64,000 bases of DNA, from assembly GCA_021234155.1 (NCBI GenBank), contig JAJEKV010000026.1:1612001-1676000 (forward strand), given 5' to 3'. How positions within the stretch are numbered: the stretch's first letter is position 1; each line of letters opens with the position of its first letter. Shown one piece after another: positions 41,611 to 52,090 of the stretch. The notes under the pieces are model-generated. The model had not been told where the DNA came from. It searched no databases and worked only from the letters and a program-made list of their open reading frames with translations. Origin of the DNA: Isoetes taiwanensis. Its lineage: Eukaryota; Streptophyta; Lycopodiopsida; Isoetales; Isoetaceae. Position numbers and translations under genes: made by a program.

Positions 41611-44060
41611 TCTGTATATGCTGAATTCTCTACTGCCTCTCATCAACAACCATGTTACAAACTCTAAACTCATTTTGAGATGGACAAGACAGCTTGCACA
41701 TGAGAAGTTAGACTTTCTTTTCCCTTTTTACAATTCAATATATCTTACTGTATCATCATAAAGTTGCAAAAGGCTTTTCTATGTTTGTATTGCAGAATAC
41801 AATAGAGAGATGAAAGAATATAATAGTCACAATCAAGCTGCTGAAATAATACTTGTAACATTTATAGATGGGCGAAATGTATAACAATCAAATAGATCCG
41901 TTCTTTGGGTCTCTGACTTGTTTGATTCAGATTATGTAGAAAGTGTTTCTGGACCATATGCACTAGTGATCTTTTCCTTCCTTATATACGTTTGGCTTAA
42001 TCTTACCAACTATAAGCTTATTACTGCTCTTTTCCTCATGTTCCAGGTGCAAAATGAGCTTATAGTCAACCAATTTGGATTTGCCAAGTGACAAGCTAAT
42101 ATTCCAGCATCTATGCCATCACTGAGTACATTTGTCTACTGAAGTTATACAGAAAATGGGCATGCTACATTTATCTTATATGCATGTTACATCTTGGAAT
42201 CCTCTCTGTGCTATATGAAGAAAATAGTATGAGATGGAGGGATTATAAACCCATTGTTGATGCACTAGAATTGTAAACAACACAATTTCCAATGCCCTGG
42301 TGACATGCTAAGGGTTATGTGCAATAGATTCCAAAGGAAATGTCAATGCTACATGCCTGTACTAGTGATTATGGTGCATCATCCCTATAGATTGTAGTAC
42401 AGACCTCATAAGAATTGGCACTGGCCTTGTAGCCACAACACTTATATGCCCTTCATCTAGTCATGTCAACAGACAAGGACAAGAAGATATTGATGCACAA
42501 TCTCACTTCTAAGCAATCACAGGTGTCTATTTGAGATTATTTGAGGTTACAAAGAAGAAAATGGACATCCTACATTTATATTATAGGGATGCTACATCTC
42601 TTGGAGTTTCCTCTTTGTATTGTACGCAGAAGAAAAAGACGACCTGTGGCAAGCAGTATGGGCTGGAGAGATTATAAACTCATTGTATGTAAATACTACA
42701 ATTTTCAATGGCTTGGTGGCATGAGCTTTTGTTATGCAAGATTCCAAAGGGAAACGTTGATTCTACATGCCTACATGCCCAACATTTTATTTTGGAATTT
42801 GCAGTCTACTTCTATGAAGAAGCAAATGCTGTATACCTTACGTTTCTTGTCTGGCAGCATAACGGTGGAACTGATTTTTGATGGCCTCTTTTCTTCTATT
42901 CATTTTCTAGTCACCTAACACAGTGGTAAGGCTCTGAAGTCGTGGCTTTTGTTAGACGCATCGAGGAATACATGCCTGGATTTTTTGCATTGAGGTGAAC
43001 TTCGAGATTCCTAACACAACAGTACCTTAGATCTTACTTGTCCTCTCTTCTTGTCTTCTTGAAATATATGTTTCCACTTCTAACTCCTATGCCATTTTAC
43101 TCCTTTATACACCTGTCTTGTAGCACTGACAAAACTAAGAGTTATTTCTTTGCATTTTCCAACTAACGAACATGTATCATCAGGTTGTTGGTGCTATAGT
43201 AGTCCAGCACAGAAGGCTATCTATTCCTCACAATGTTAATTGCAAATATTATGCAGCGATGCTGGCACTCATAAGTTTGTAACCACCAGCGATGCTGGCA
43301 CTCATAAGTTTGTAACCACTTTGTTTTGTACTACCAGGATAGAAGGTTTTATATTGTCAGAATGGGATTTCGTTCAGACAGACACTAAACTCTCCATAAA
43401 AGGGGAAATTCTATTAGAAAAAGAAAGATGTAAGAAGCACAGGAGCCTCTTAAGATGTTCATCTGATCCTTGGTAGTTAAGAAGAAAGACTTTAGCAACC
43501 GCAACTGAGCAAAAGTTCATTTCTGATCATTAAAATGTTGGATACATCGGCTACTCTTGAAGTGGATTCAAATATACATTTTCCTTTTTTCCCAAACTAA
43601 CAAGCAATTCTATTGGCTGTCGGTCTGCAATTATATTATATGCGTGTTCAGCAGATATGTGCACTTCTTGTAGGTCTTCTCCAATAGAGTGTGGGAATTA
43701 TGTTTTGTCTCCATTGCTCATTCATTTTATCTCTGCAAGCATTTTTCCATGTCTTCTCAAGTGTTACACTTTAGAGTTAAACAAAACATACACGGTTTCA
43801 GATCGTGGAGATGCTTGGTTGCAAGGTGAAGAATATGAAAGGCATAGACTTCTTCTAGTCCTTCTCTGCATCGAACTTGTGCTTTATGTCAAAGTTATAA
43901 CTTGCTTTATTATGTTGTCGGCTCTCAAGAATATTTTCATTAAAGGCTCAAAGCTGTTTTATCTTTTTCCCTTTTTCAACTTTCTTGCTTTTTTGCCCGT
44001 GCCATATTATGAGTTCAACAACTTTAGCTTTCAAAAACCAAGGAGCCAATAATTACCTAA
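41611..44060. other. Gene-poor stretch with diverged duplications
   Basis: 42105-42345 and 42495-42775 are diverged copies of one unit (ATGCTACAT..., GATTATAAAC.CATTG, GATTCCAAAGG.AA). A 33-bp perfect tandem repeat lies at 43255-43320 (AGCGATGCTGGCACTCATAA). Frames at 42541-42918, 43240-43476 and 43657-44052 are open but have no recognised motif; the second owes its repeat DAGTHKFVTT to the 33-bp duplication. Confidence 0.4.
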
Positions 44061-44204
44061 ATCGAGCTTAAAGGAGACAAATATTTGGAGACTATGGAAC
44101 GAGAAAAAAGGCTTGCAGAAAGGCGAGATAAGTACAGGAAGATGCGTACTGCAGAGACAGCTCAAGAACGTGAAGTTCGATTCGAGAAAGAAAGAAAAAA
44201 CTAG
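44061..44204 (+). pseudogene. Fragment with a charged EREKRLAERR-type repeat
   Basis: A 47-codon frame contains MEREKRLAERRDKYRKMRTA and ETAQEREVRFEKERKN, then TAG. Runs of this style (REKRLARRREKYRKMRA.ET..ERE.RL) are typical of the N-terminal regions of helicase-like transposon proteins and related repeat proteins. Nothing of a helicase follows. I treat it as a small remnant of a transposon gene; this is inference from sequence style only. Confidence 0.3.
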
Positions 44205-44206
44205 TT

Positions 44207-44268
44207 GGGGTTGTGGGGTTTCAATCCCCAGACCTCTTGCATCCACGCACGTATGGGCTACCACTCCT
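44207..44268 (-). repeat. tRNA-like (SINE) remnant
   Basis: On the minus strand AGTGGTAGCCC resembles a pol III A box, and GGGGATTGAAACCCC, about 35 bp later, resembles a B box. It does not fold into a complete tRNA, so a decayed tRNA-derived SINE is the best reading. Confidence 0.35.
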
Positions 44269-44305
44269 AATTGACATGCATATATTTTTGTTTATTCATA
44301 CAAGA

Positions 44306-44340
44306 ATTTGTCGTGGCGGCAGCCGCCGCCGTTAGTTTGC
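44306..44340. repeat. GC-rich palindrome, diverged copy
   Basis: ACAAGAATTTGTCGTGGCGG then CAGCCGCCGCCG: same layout and left flank as 55526-55561 (ACAAGAAATTTATCGCGGCG), with several changes in the stem. Confidence 0.5.
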
Positions 44341-45235
44341 TCTTTTTAGTAATTTGTTGCTTTTGCACTGCTAGTTCAATTCAACAAATGTCATCTAGAT
44401 TTTTCATATCCTCCCACACTTGAGATTTCAAATTTTTACACCTATATCTATATGGCAGACTCTTGCATAATACACAACAAGTTTAATTGAATCCTAGGCT
44501 TCAAACTATTGTTGTAGCAAATGAGCATATTTTTGCGTAGCTACATGCTCCAAGTGTTGGAGCTTTCGTCCATCTAAACCAACTACATACCCTGCAATAT
44601 GATTAAACCCATCCAAACCAACTATAAACTCTACAATATCGATCAAGATTAATAACTAAAAATCTCCGGATGGGTGCATTATAAAGCCCCTCTCTCCTAC
44701 GTGACGCAATCATAGACCTTTATCTACAACAATCTCAACCATCTACATCTTATTCAAGAAAGATATCTACTGTTCAAATTGAAGATACCAAAGCATATTC
44801 TAAAACCTCAAACTCCATCCCTAGGAGTTGCCCGAAAGGCCTCTATATTTTTTGGGTTGCCCCTAGGGAGGCAAACCCTCGTTTATGTGGATATGTGGGC
44901 ATATCCAGGTATATGCCGGCATATGCCTAGCATATACTGGTGACTGCTAAAAACTGGCTGGTGCCTGTAAGTGCTCGGTCATCCAGCCCATTCCTTCGCA
45001 GGCGTGGCTATGGCAGGGCTGCTGTTACGAAGGAAGAAGATGGCAGGGGTCTTCCTACGCCAATCGCAGGAGCAAATCGCAAGAGCAGATCATTTAGATT
45101 TAGACATGTGAGCTGCTTAAAGTTCGATTTCGGCCTTTGTTGAAGCATCTGGCGACTTGCAAACATTTGTTAGAGCATCTGGCGACTTCGAAGCTTCTGC
45201 CCTGAAGCGTGATTTTCCCAGGACAGTGAAGGTTG
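44341..45235. other. Gene-free stretch
   Basis: No gene recognised. 44885-44940 is rich in imperfect CATATG/GGCATAT words. A 67-codon frame (44940-45143, +) has no motif. Confidence 0.35.
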
Positions 45236-45625
45236 CACTACAACGCACAAGGGTCTTTTGTCACGGGCAAATTTGTCACGCCAATAAAGTTTGTCACGTA
45301 TTTTAATTTTGCCACTCGTGACAAAGGCAAATCTTTTTTTGTAACTCGTGACAAAAATTCAAACTCAAAAATCGTGACAAAAGACTAAAATTTGACACGC
45401 ATGACAAATAATTGTCATGTGTGACAAACCACAATAACTTTTGTCACGCGTGACAAACTCTTGTCACGCATGACAAATATTTATCATGCGTGACAAAACC
45501 TTCATAGCTTTTGTCACGCGCGACAAATTTTTATCACGCGTGACAAATATTTATCATGCGTGACAAAACTTTAATAGCTTTTGTCACACGTGACAAATTT
45601 TTGTCACGCGTGACAAATAATATAG
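45236..45625 (+). mobile_element. CACTA-like transposon left end with subterminal palindrome array
   Basis: CACTACAACGCACAAGGG at 45236 is a typical start of a plant CACTA (En/Spm) element. It is followed over 380 bp by some twenty TTTGTCAC/GTGACAAA half-sites, many joined as TTTGTCACGCGTGACAAA-type palindromes (for example 45440-45457). Arrays of short motifs just inside the ends are where the element-encoded DNA-binding protein binds in En/Spm. I could not find the matching right end (CTTGTGCGTTGTAGTG) within the window, nor a transposase. Confidence 0.6.
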
Positions 45626-45707
45626 CCGTTTTTTCAATTTTAAATCTGTTCATTTCAACTCCCTTCTTATGGTCCTCTTCTCCTAGGCGCTCTGTTGGGC
45701 GCTTTGT

Positions 45708-45950
45708 ATGGATCCCAGCCTTTTTAACAATCTGCCTTCTAGTACTAGGAGGAGGAGGATAAAAGAGTTGATAGATGCAGGTTTGCTCCCAGCCAGCGCA
45801 GCTGAGATACGTCGAGGACACCATGCTGGTGAGTTTGAACCTTGTTGGTGTCAGTCATGTGTGGGGCAGCACAACCGGTTGGCTACGGTGATTGAGCGCC
45901 ATTTGCAGTCAAATGGTACTTATTGGGCCGCTCCTGAAAGAGTTTTGTAG
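45708..45950 (+). CDS. Candidate 5' exon of the SET-domain gene
   Basis: The frame starts 80 bp after the palindrome array, MDPSLFNNLPSSTRRRRIKE, and includes CWCQSCVGQHNRLATVIERH. The start context and dense basic/Cys-containing sequence look like a real N-terminal exon. If it stops at TAG 45948 it is an 80-residue protein; more likely a donor inside or near its end joins it to the SET exon about 200 bp downstream, in the same direction. Link to the SET frame is inferred from order and spacing. No known family recognised. Confidence 0.4.
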   Translation: MDPSLFNNLPSSTRRRRIKELIDAGLLPASAAEIRRGHHAGEFEPCWCQSCVGQHNRLATVIERHLQSNGTYWAAPERVL

Positions 45951-46142
45951 GCGTTTTGGCATGCCCTACAATCCAGCACCACTAGATGACTTAGTAAATA
46001 ATTTGATTTGTTATAGGTTTATTTTATTATCTAGCATGTTGGGGTAAATAGCTGTATTTTAGTTAAATACATTGTTAAAGCATTCTATGGTTAAACATAA
46101 CTCAACACAACGAGCCATATCAATTCTTCGAGGGGAGCTTGA

Positions 46143-46844
46143 AGACATGTTGGAGATGATGATGAAATAGATTCTGCACAAAGTGCATCCCACTATAGGA
46201 CCCGTGGATCAAGCCACATAAATGTACATAGTGGAAGTAGTTACCAAGTTGTAGGGTGTGACATACCTGATTTACCAATGTCGCGTCACATTGAGAGATT
46301 ATTAAAACCTGTAGATCGACGAAAATTAGGTCTATTTCGTGGTCCATTGCCCAATTTATGTGACATATTCACTTATTGGGGTCGTCGGTATGTAATAAAG
46401 CAGTCTACGCTCCCTAGATCTGGAAGGGGATTATTCATTGCCCAAAATCTTCGCGTTGGATATAATTTAGTTGTCCCTTTGATGATCTATGGAGGTCCAG
46501 CGTATAGTGCATCCGAGTGGGAGGCATTAACATATTATTCATTTTCTATGATGTTATACGGTTGCAACAGTAATGCATGCACTATGGAAATGAGATCAGA
46601 GTACAACGAGGACAAGAAATCTTACATTGATGGTCGTGTGGAAGAACATGGCAATATAGTGGGGCTGATCAACGGCTGTGGTAAAAATGTCATGAATTGC
46701 ATGTTTGAAGAAAGAAGTAATGATCGCGAGTAGTTCATGACAAGAATGTGTAAGCACTTTGTTATGGTTGTTGCTATCAAGAGCCTCGGAGAGGGCGACG
46801 AGTTATTTTTAGACTATGAATTCCATGAGACTGTACCTGACTGA
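46143..46844 (+). pseudogene. SET-domain protein exon with one in-frame stop
   Basis: A frame is open from 46143 to TAG 46731-46733 and, after this single stop, goes on in the same frame to TGA 46842-46844. The first stretch contains DDDEIDSAQSASH and DLPMSRHIERLLK. The SET-like core follows: SGRGLFIAQNL (SET-N), HGNIVGLINGCGKNVMNC (position of the NHxC motif, here INGC), and FVMVVAIKSLGEGDELFLDYEF (GEEL..DY motif with its Tyr). SET proteins transfer methyl groups to lysine, usually of histones. The Asn-His of the catalytic loop is replaced by Asn-Gly, so activity is doubtful even if the TAG were read through or absent. It lies just inside the CACTA-like end and may be cargo of that element. 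A downstream repeat array follows directly. Confidence 0.6.
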
Positions 46845-46849
46845 ATCCA

Positions 46850-49800
46850 ATGCACAGCCAATTCCCAAATTTTCCCCTTTCCCACGTAGGGGCACGACCA
46901 AGAAATGGAGTGTTCCTCTAGTTCGACCACTCTAGCAAATTCAGAATGTGCTTTTAACTTTGTGCATGAGTCAAAAACATCCAATTTACTTTAGGGATTA
47001 TGCACGCAAGCTCTGGACCACTTCAGAGGTAGGGAAGGCTTCCAAAACCTAAACCCTACAAATTTACTAGGGTTTAAGTATCGGGGCACCAAAACAGCTT
47101 CATCTGCTAATCCCACCGTTCAAATGGTAGGTCATGTCCCATGAAACGTCTTTCAAAAGAAAAAATGAACACCTATCGCACGGATGTGCCAACCCCCAAA
47201 TTTTCCCCTTTCCCACGTAGGGGCACGACCAAGAAATGGGGTGTTCCTCCAGTTCGACCACTCAAGCAAGCTCAGAATGTGGTTTTGCCTTTGCGCATGA
47301 GTCAAAAACATCGAGCATACTTTAGGGACTATGCATGCAAGCTCTCGACCACTTCAGAGGCAGGGAAGATTGTCAAAACCTAAACCCTACAGATTTAGTA
47401 GGGTTTAAGTATCGGGGCATTTCCAACTTTTATTTTGGGAGATGTTTCTTGGGACATGAACTCTTATTTGAATGATGGGATTAGCAAACAACGCGATTTT
47501 GATGCCTTGATAGATAAACCCTACTAAATCTGTAGGGTTTAGGACTTCACAGCCTTTCCTACCTCAAAAGTAGTCGAGATCTTACATCCACAGTTTCCTC
47601 AAGGGTCCGAAAGGCAGCCCCAAGTGTGAGAACAAAGAACCCCTTCCGAAGCACCAGTTCCAAACTTGCGCCCTTGTGATGGCTCGTAACAAGCTAGACA
47701 TTGTGCCACTGGGCATGCTAGAAGGCAGGACATGACAGTTTGGCTCCGTCCTTGCATCTGGACGGTAAGAGTCACACCCTTGAACACATGTTTGAGGAGC
47801 AGACAATCGATTAAACGCCTGGCTTGCCTAGTATATCCTATGCTTAGATTAGCGCACTAGGCAAGGAGTGCATTGAATGAGAGGTCCACTAATTGCTCAT
47901 ATCGAGTAGAGATTAGCTCTATTGGTCATGGAAGTTGATCCCTATAGTAACTTCAATGCTTTGAACTCATATGCGAAATCAAAATTAGATTCCGAGCTCG
48001 ATAGTGTGGCTGAATTGGGAGACCACGCCATTTTCTCGTCGTATCCCTACGTCGAGAAGGGGAAATTTGGGGATTGGCACATCCATGCGGTATGTGTTCA
48101 TTATTTCTTTTGAGAGATGTTTCATGGGATATGAGCTACATTTGAATGGTGGGATTAGCTGATGAAGCTGTTTTAGTGCCCCGATACTTAAACCCTACTA
48201 AATCTGCAGGGTTTAGGTTTTGGCAGCCTTCCCTGCCTCTGTAGTGGTCGAGAGCTTACATGCATAGTCCCTAAAGTAGATTCAATGTTTTTGACTTATG
48301 CACAAAGTCTAAACCACATTCTGAGCTAGCTAGAGTGGTCGAACTGGAGGAACACCCCATTTCTTGGTCGTGCCCCTACGTGGGAAAGGGGGAAATTTGG
48401 GGGTTGGCACATCCGTGCGGTAGGTTTTCATTTTTTCGTCGTTTCATGGGACATGACCTACCATCTGAATGGTGGAATTAGCAGATGAAGTTGTGTTGGT
48501 GCCCTGATACTTAAACCCTACTAAATTTGTAGGGTTTAGGTTTTGGAAGCCTTCCCTGCCTCTGAAGTGGTCGAGAGCTTGCATGCATAGTCCCTAAATT
48601 AAATTGGATGTTTTTGACTCATGCACAAAGTTAAAAGCACATTTCGAGCTAGCTAGAATGGTCGAATTGGAGGAACACTCCATTTTTTTATCATGCCCCT
48701 ACGTGGAAAAGGGAAAATTTTGGAAATTGGCACATCCGTGCATTCGATTTCCAACTTTTATTTTTAGAGATGTTTCTTGGGATATGAACTCTTATTTGAA
48801 CGATGGGATTAGCAAATGACGCGATTTTGATGCCTTGATACGTAACCCTACTAAATTTGTAGCGTTTAGGTCTTGAGAGCCTTCCCTACCTCGAAAGTAG
48901 CGGAGAGCTTACGTGCACTATTTCCTCAAGGGTCCGAAAAGCAGCCCCAAGAGTGAGAACAAAGAACCCCTTCCTGGGCACCAGTTCCAAACTTGCGCCC
49001 TTGTGATGGCTCGTAACAAGCTAGACATTGTGCAACCGAGCATGCTAGAAGGCATGACATGACAGTTTGGCTCCGTCCTTGCATCTGGACGGTAAGAGTC
49101 ACCCTTGAACACATGTTTGAGGAGTAGGCAATCGATTAAACGCCTGGCTTGCCTAGTACATCCTATGCTTAGATTAACGCATTAGGCAAGGAGTGCATTG
49201 AATGAGAGGTCCACTAGTTGCTCATATCGAGTAGAGATTAGCTCTATTGTTCATGGAAGTTGGTCCCTAGAGTAACTTTTATGCTTTGAACTCATATGCG
49301 AAGTCAAAATTAGATTCCGAGCTCGAGAGTGTGGTTGAATTGGGAGACCACACCATTTCTCGTCGTATCCCTACGTCGAGAAGAGGAAAATTTGGCGGTC
49401 GGCACATCCGTGCAGTAGGTGTTCATTTTTCCTTTTGAGAGTTGTTTCATGGGACATGAGCTACCATTTGAACGGTGGGGTTAGCAGATGAAGCTGTTTT
49501 AGTGCCCCGATACTTAAACCCTACTAAATATATAGGGTTTAGGTTTTGGCAGCCTTCACAGCCTCTGAAGTGGTCGAGAGCTTGCGTGCATAGTCCCTCA
49601 AGTAGATTCCATGTTTTTGACTCAAGCACAAAGTCAAAACCACATTATGAGCTTGCTAGAGTGGTCGAATTGGAGGAACACCCCATTTCTTGGTCGTGCC
49701 CTTACGTGGAAAAGGGGAAAATTTGAAGGTTGGCACATCCGAGCGGTAGGTTTTCATTTTTTCTTTTGAGAGACGTTTCATGGGACATGACCTACCATCT

Positions 49801-51033
49801 GAATGGTGGGATTAGCAGATAAAGCTGTTTTGGTGCCCCGATACTTAAACCCTACTAAATTTGTAGGGTTTAGGTTTTGGAAGCCTTCCCTGCCTCTGAA
49901 GTGGTCGGGAGCTTGCATGCATAGTCCCTAAAGTAGATTCAATGTTTTTGACTCATGCACAAAGTCAAAACCACATTCTGAGCTTGCTAGAGTGGTCGAA
50001 CTAGAGGAACACCCCATTTCTTGGTCGTGCCCCTACGTGGGAAAGGGGGAAATTTGGGGGTTGGCACATCCGTGCGGTAGATGTTCATTTTTTCTTTTGA
50101 GAGACGTTCATGGGACATGACCTACCATTTGCATGGTGGGATTAGCAGATGAAGTTGTTTTGGTGCCCCGATACTTAAACCCTACTAAATTTGTAGGGTT
50201 TAGGTTTTGGAAGCCTTCCCTGCCTCTGAAGTGGTCGAGAGCCTTCCCTGCCTCTGTCTCCAAAAATAAAAGTTGGAAATCCAATGCACGGATGTGCCAA
50301 TTCCCAAATTTTCTCCTTTCCCACGTAGGGGCACGACCAAGAAATGAAGTGTTCCTCCAGTTCCCCTACAAATTTAGTAGGGTTTAAGTATCGGGGCACC
50401 AAAACAGCTTCATCTGCTAATCCCACCATGCAAATAGTAGGTCATGTCCCATGAAACGTCTCTCAAAAGAAAAAATGAACACCTACCGCACGGATGTGCC
50501 AACCCTCAAATTTCCCCCTTTCCCACGTAAGGGCACGACCAAGAAATGGGGTGTTCCTCCAGTTCGACCACTCTAGCAAGCTCAGAATGTGGTTTTGACT
50601 CTGTGCATGAGTCAAAAACATTGAATCTACTTTAGGGACTATGCATGCAAGCTCTCGACTACTTCAGAGGCAGGGAAGGCTGCCAAAACCTAAACCCTAC
50701 AGATTTAGTAGGGTTTAAGTATCGGGGCACTAAAACAGCTTCATCTGCTAATCCCACCATTCAAATAGTAACTCATATCCCATGAAACATCTCTCGAAAG
50801 GAAAAATGAACACCTATCCACGGATGTGCCAACCCCCAAATTTTCCCCTCCTCGACGTAGGGATATGACGAGAAAATGGCGTGGTCTCCCAATTCAGCCA
50901 CACTATCGAGCTCGGAGTCTAATTTTGACTTCGCACATGAGTTTAAAGCATTGCAGTTACTCTAGGGCCCAACTTCCATGACCAATAGAGCTAATCTCTA
51001 CTCGATATGAGCAATTAGTGGACCTCTCATTCA
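46850..51033. repeat. Array of about 330-bp repeats with two orientation switches
   Basis: A unit of roughly 330-340 bp recurs about twelve times. Landmarks are TTTCCCACGTAGGGGCACGA, CAGTTCGACCAC, TATGCATGCAAGCTCTCGAC, a telobox palindrome AAACCCTAC(7 bp)GTAGGGTTT, and CATCTGCTAATCCCACC. It is forward at 46850-47410, reversed at 47411-50255 and forward again at 50256-51033. A longer variant (ACGGTAAGAGTCAC, GGCTTGCCTAGTA..., GAGTAGAGATTAGCTCTATT) recurs with a period of about 1.33 kb (47420 and 48750) and closes the array near 51000 in reverse. Frames such as 47141-47383 (+) or 49475-49726 (+) belong to the units; the reversed orientation reads VELEEHPISWSCPYV, which may be a decayed coding piece. 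Confidence 0.85.
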
Positions 51034-51234
51034 ATGCTGGACTTAATTATGGTTGTTGGAGAGATCAGAAGAGCTGCCCACCAAACGAGTTACCAAGTTA
51101 GTGGCTCCATGTCCAGATGTGGCAATGTATATATCAGTTCTTTCTTAAGCCTTGGCATAGCTCTGCAGCAAAAACATCCCCTTGCTGATGTCTGCACGAA
51201 ATGTTCTGATGCCAGCGGAAGTGGTTAATGCTTG

Positions 51235-52090
51235 ATGAATTTCCCTTATGCAACCTCCTGCGAAACTGTAAGTCCTTTCCTTTCCAATGCCTTTACGAAT
51301 ATTCTCTATGGTTTGATTAGGTTTGAATATTTCATATTGTTTATTGAAACTTATCTAAATAGAGACCAGATCCACCTATAGATGATACATGTAGTACATG
51401 GCAATGGCAAACACGAATGCTGTCATATGCACAAAAATCCAACCAATTGAATAGGCTTTCTTCTATTCTGTCAATCAAAGCAACTGACTCAACATGGAAT
51501 TTGGAACATAAAGCAATGAGTGTCTGTGCTGGTATAGCTGCCCTCTTCCTCTTGTAAGTGCAAACTGATCAAGAATGTCTTGGTGGTTTCAAAAGATCAT
51601 TGCTCAAATGATGAAGAACCAGTTTTTAATTTTTCTGATTTGTTGGGTATACATTGCAAACTTCCAATTCTGGTGCATTAACCTAATCTATGTGGAGCCT
51701 TACAGTTCCAGCATTGTGACACATTCTGTCCTTATTGCATATAAAAAGAAAATTCAATTCAATAAGAAGAAAGTAGTTACTTGCTTCATTTTGATTTCAC
51801 TACTGATTCAAATAATTTTGTAATGGTAAGTTTTGTTCAATGTCATTGCCTACTTGTCCTAAGAAGAAACACTTTATCCTCTTTGACTTTGTTCTTTCTT
51901 AAGGTTTGGAATTGCTCATCCCAGTACAGACAAAAGGCATATGGTCAGGCTGTTCTATTCTGTAAAGGAATCACTACTCCTTTTCCAGACAATTTGCATT
52001 TGCAACAAAAATTTCAGACATCCCAATAGTTCCTCCATATTCTATACTTGTACAGCTATAGAGGCATGGTCCTTGATAAGCTTTGTCTGA
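51235..52090 (+). CDS. Unidentified spliced gene candidate
   Basis: Exon 51235-51267 (MNFPYATSCET, donor GTAAGT) joins in phase to 51363-51553 and this to 51904 onward, with donor GTAAGT and acceptor TTAAG; the frame then stays open to TGA 52088-52090, 136 residues in all. The middle exon reads TWQWQTRMLSYAQKSNQLNR, LSSILSIKATDSTWNLEHKA and VCAGIAALFLL, the last part hydrophobic enough for one membrane helix; the third begins FGIAHPSTDKRHMVRLFYS. A GTAAAG at 51962 could end exon 3 earlier. In the same frame upstream, 51034-51225 is also open and is separated from the ATG only by a TAA (51226-51228), so the gene may be longer and broken there. Two strong donors and consistent phase argue for a real gene; I do not recognise the product. 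Confidence 0.35.

Noticed and set aside
45240-51033. CRISPR-like impression from regular repeats
   Set aside because: Units are palindromic or 330 bp long with no unique spacers, in a eukaryotic context.
46850-51033. Interstitial telomere repeat
   Set aside because: AAACCCTA occurs once or twice per unit as a palindrome, not as tandem TTTAGGG copies.
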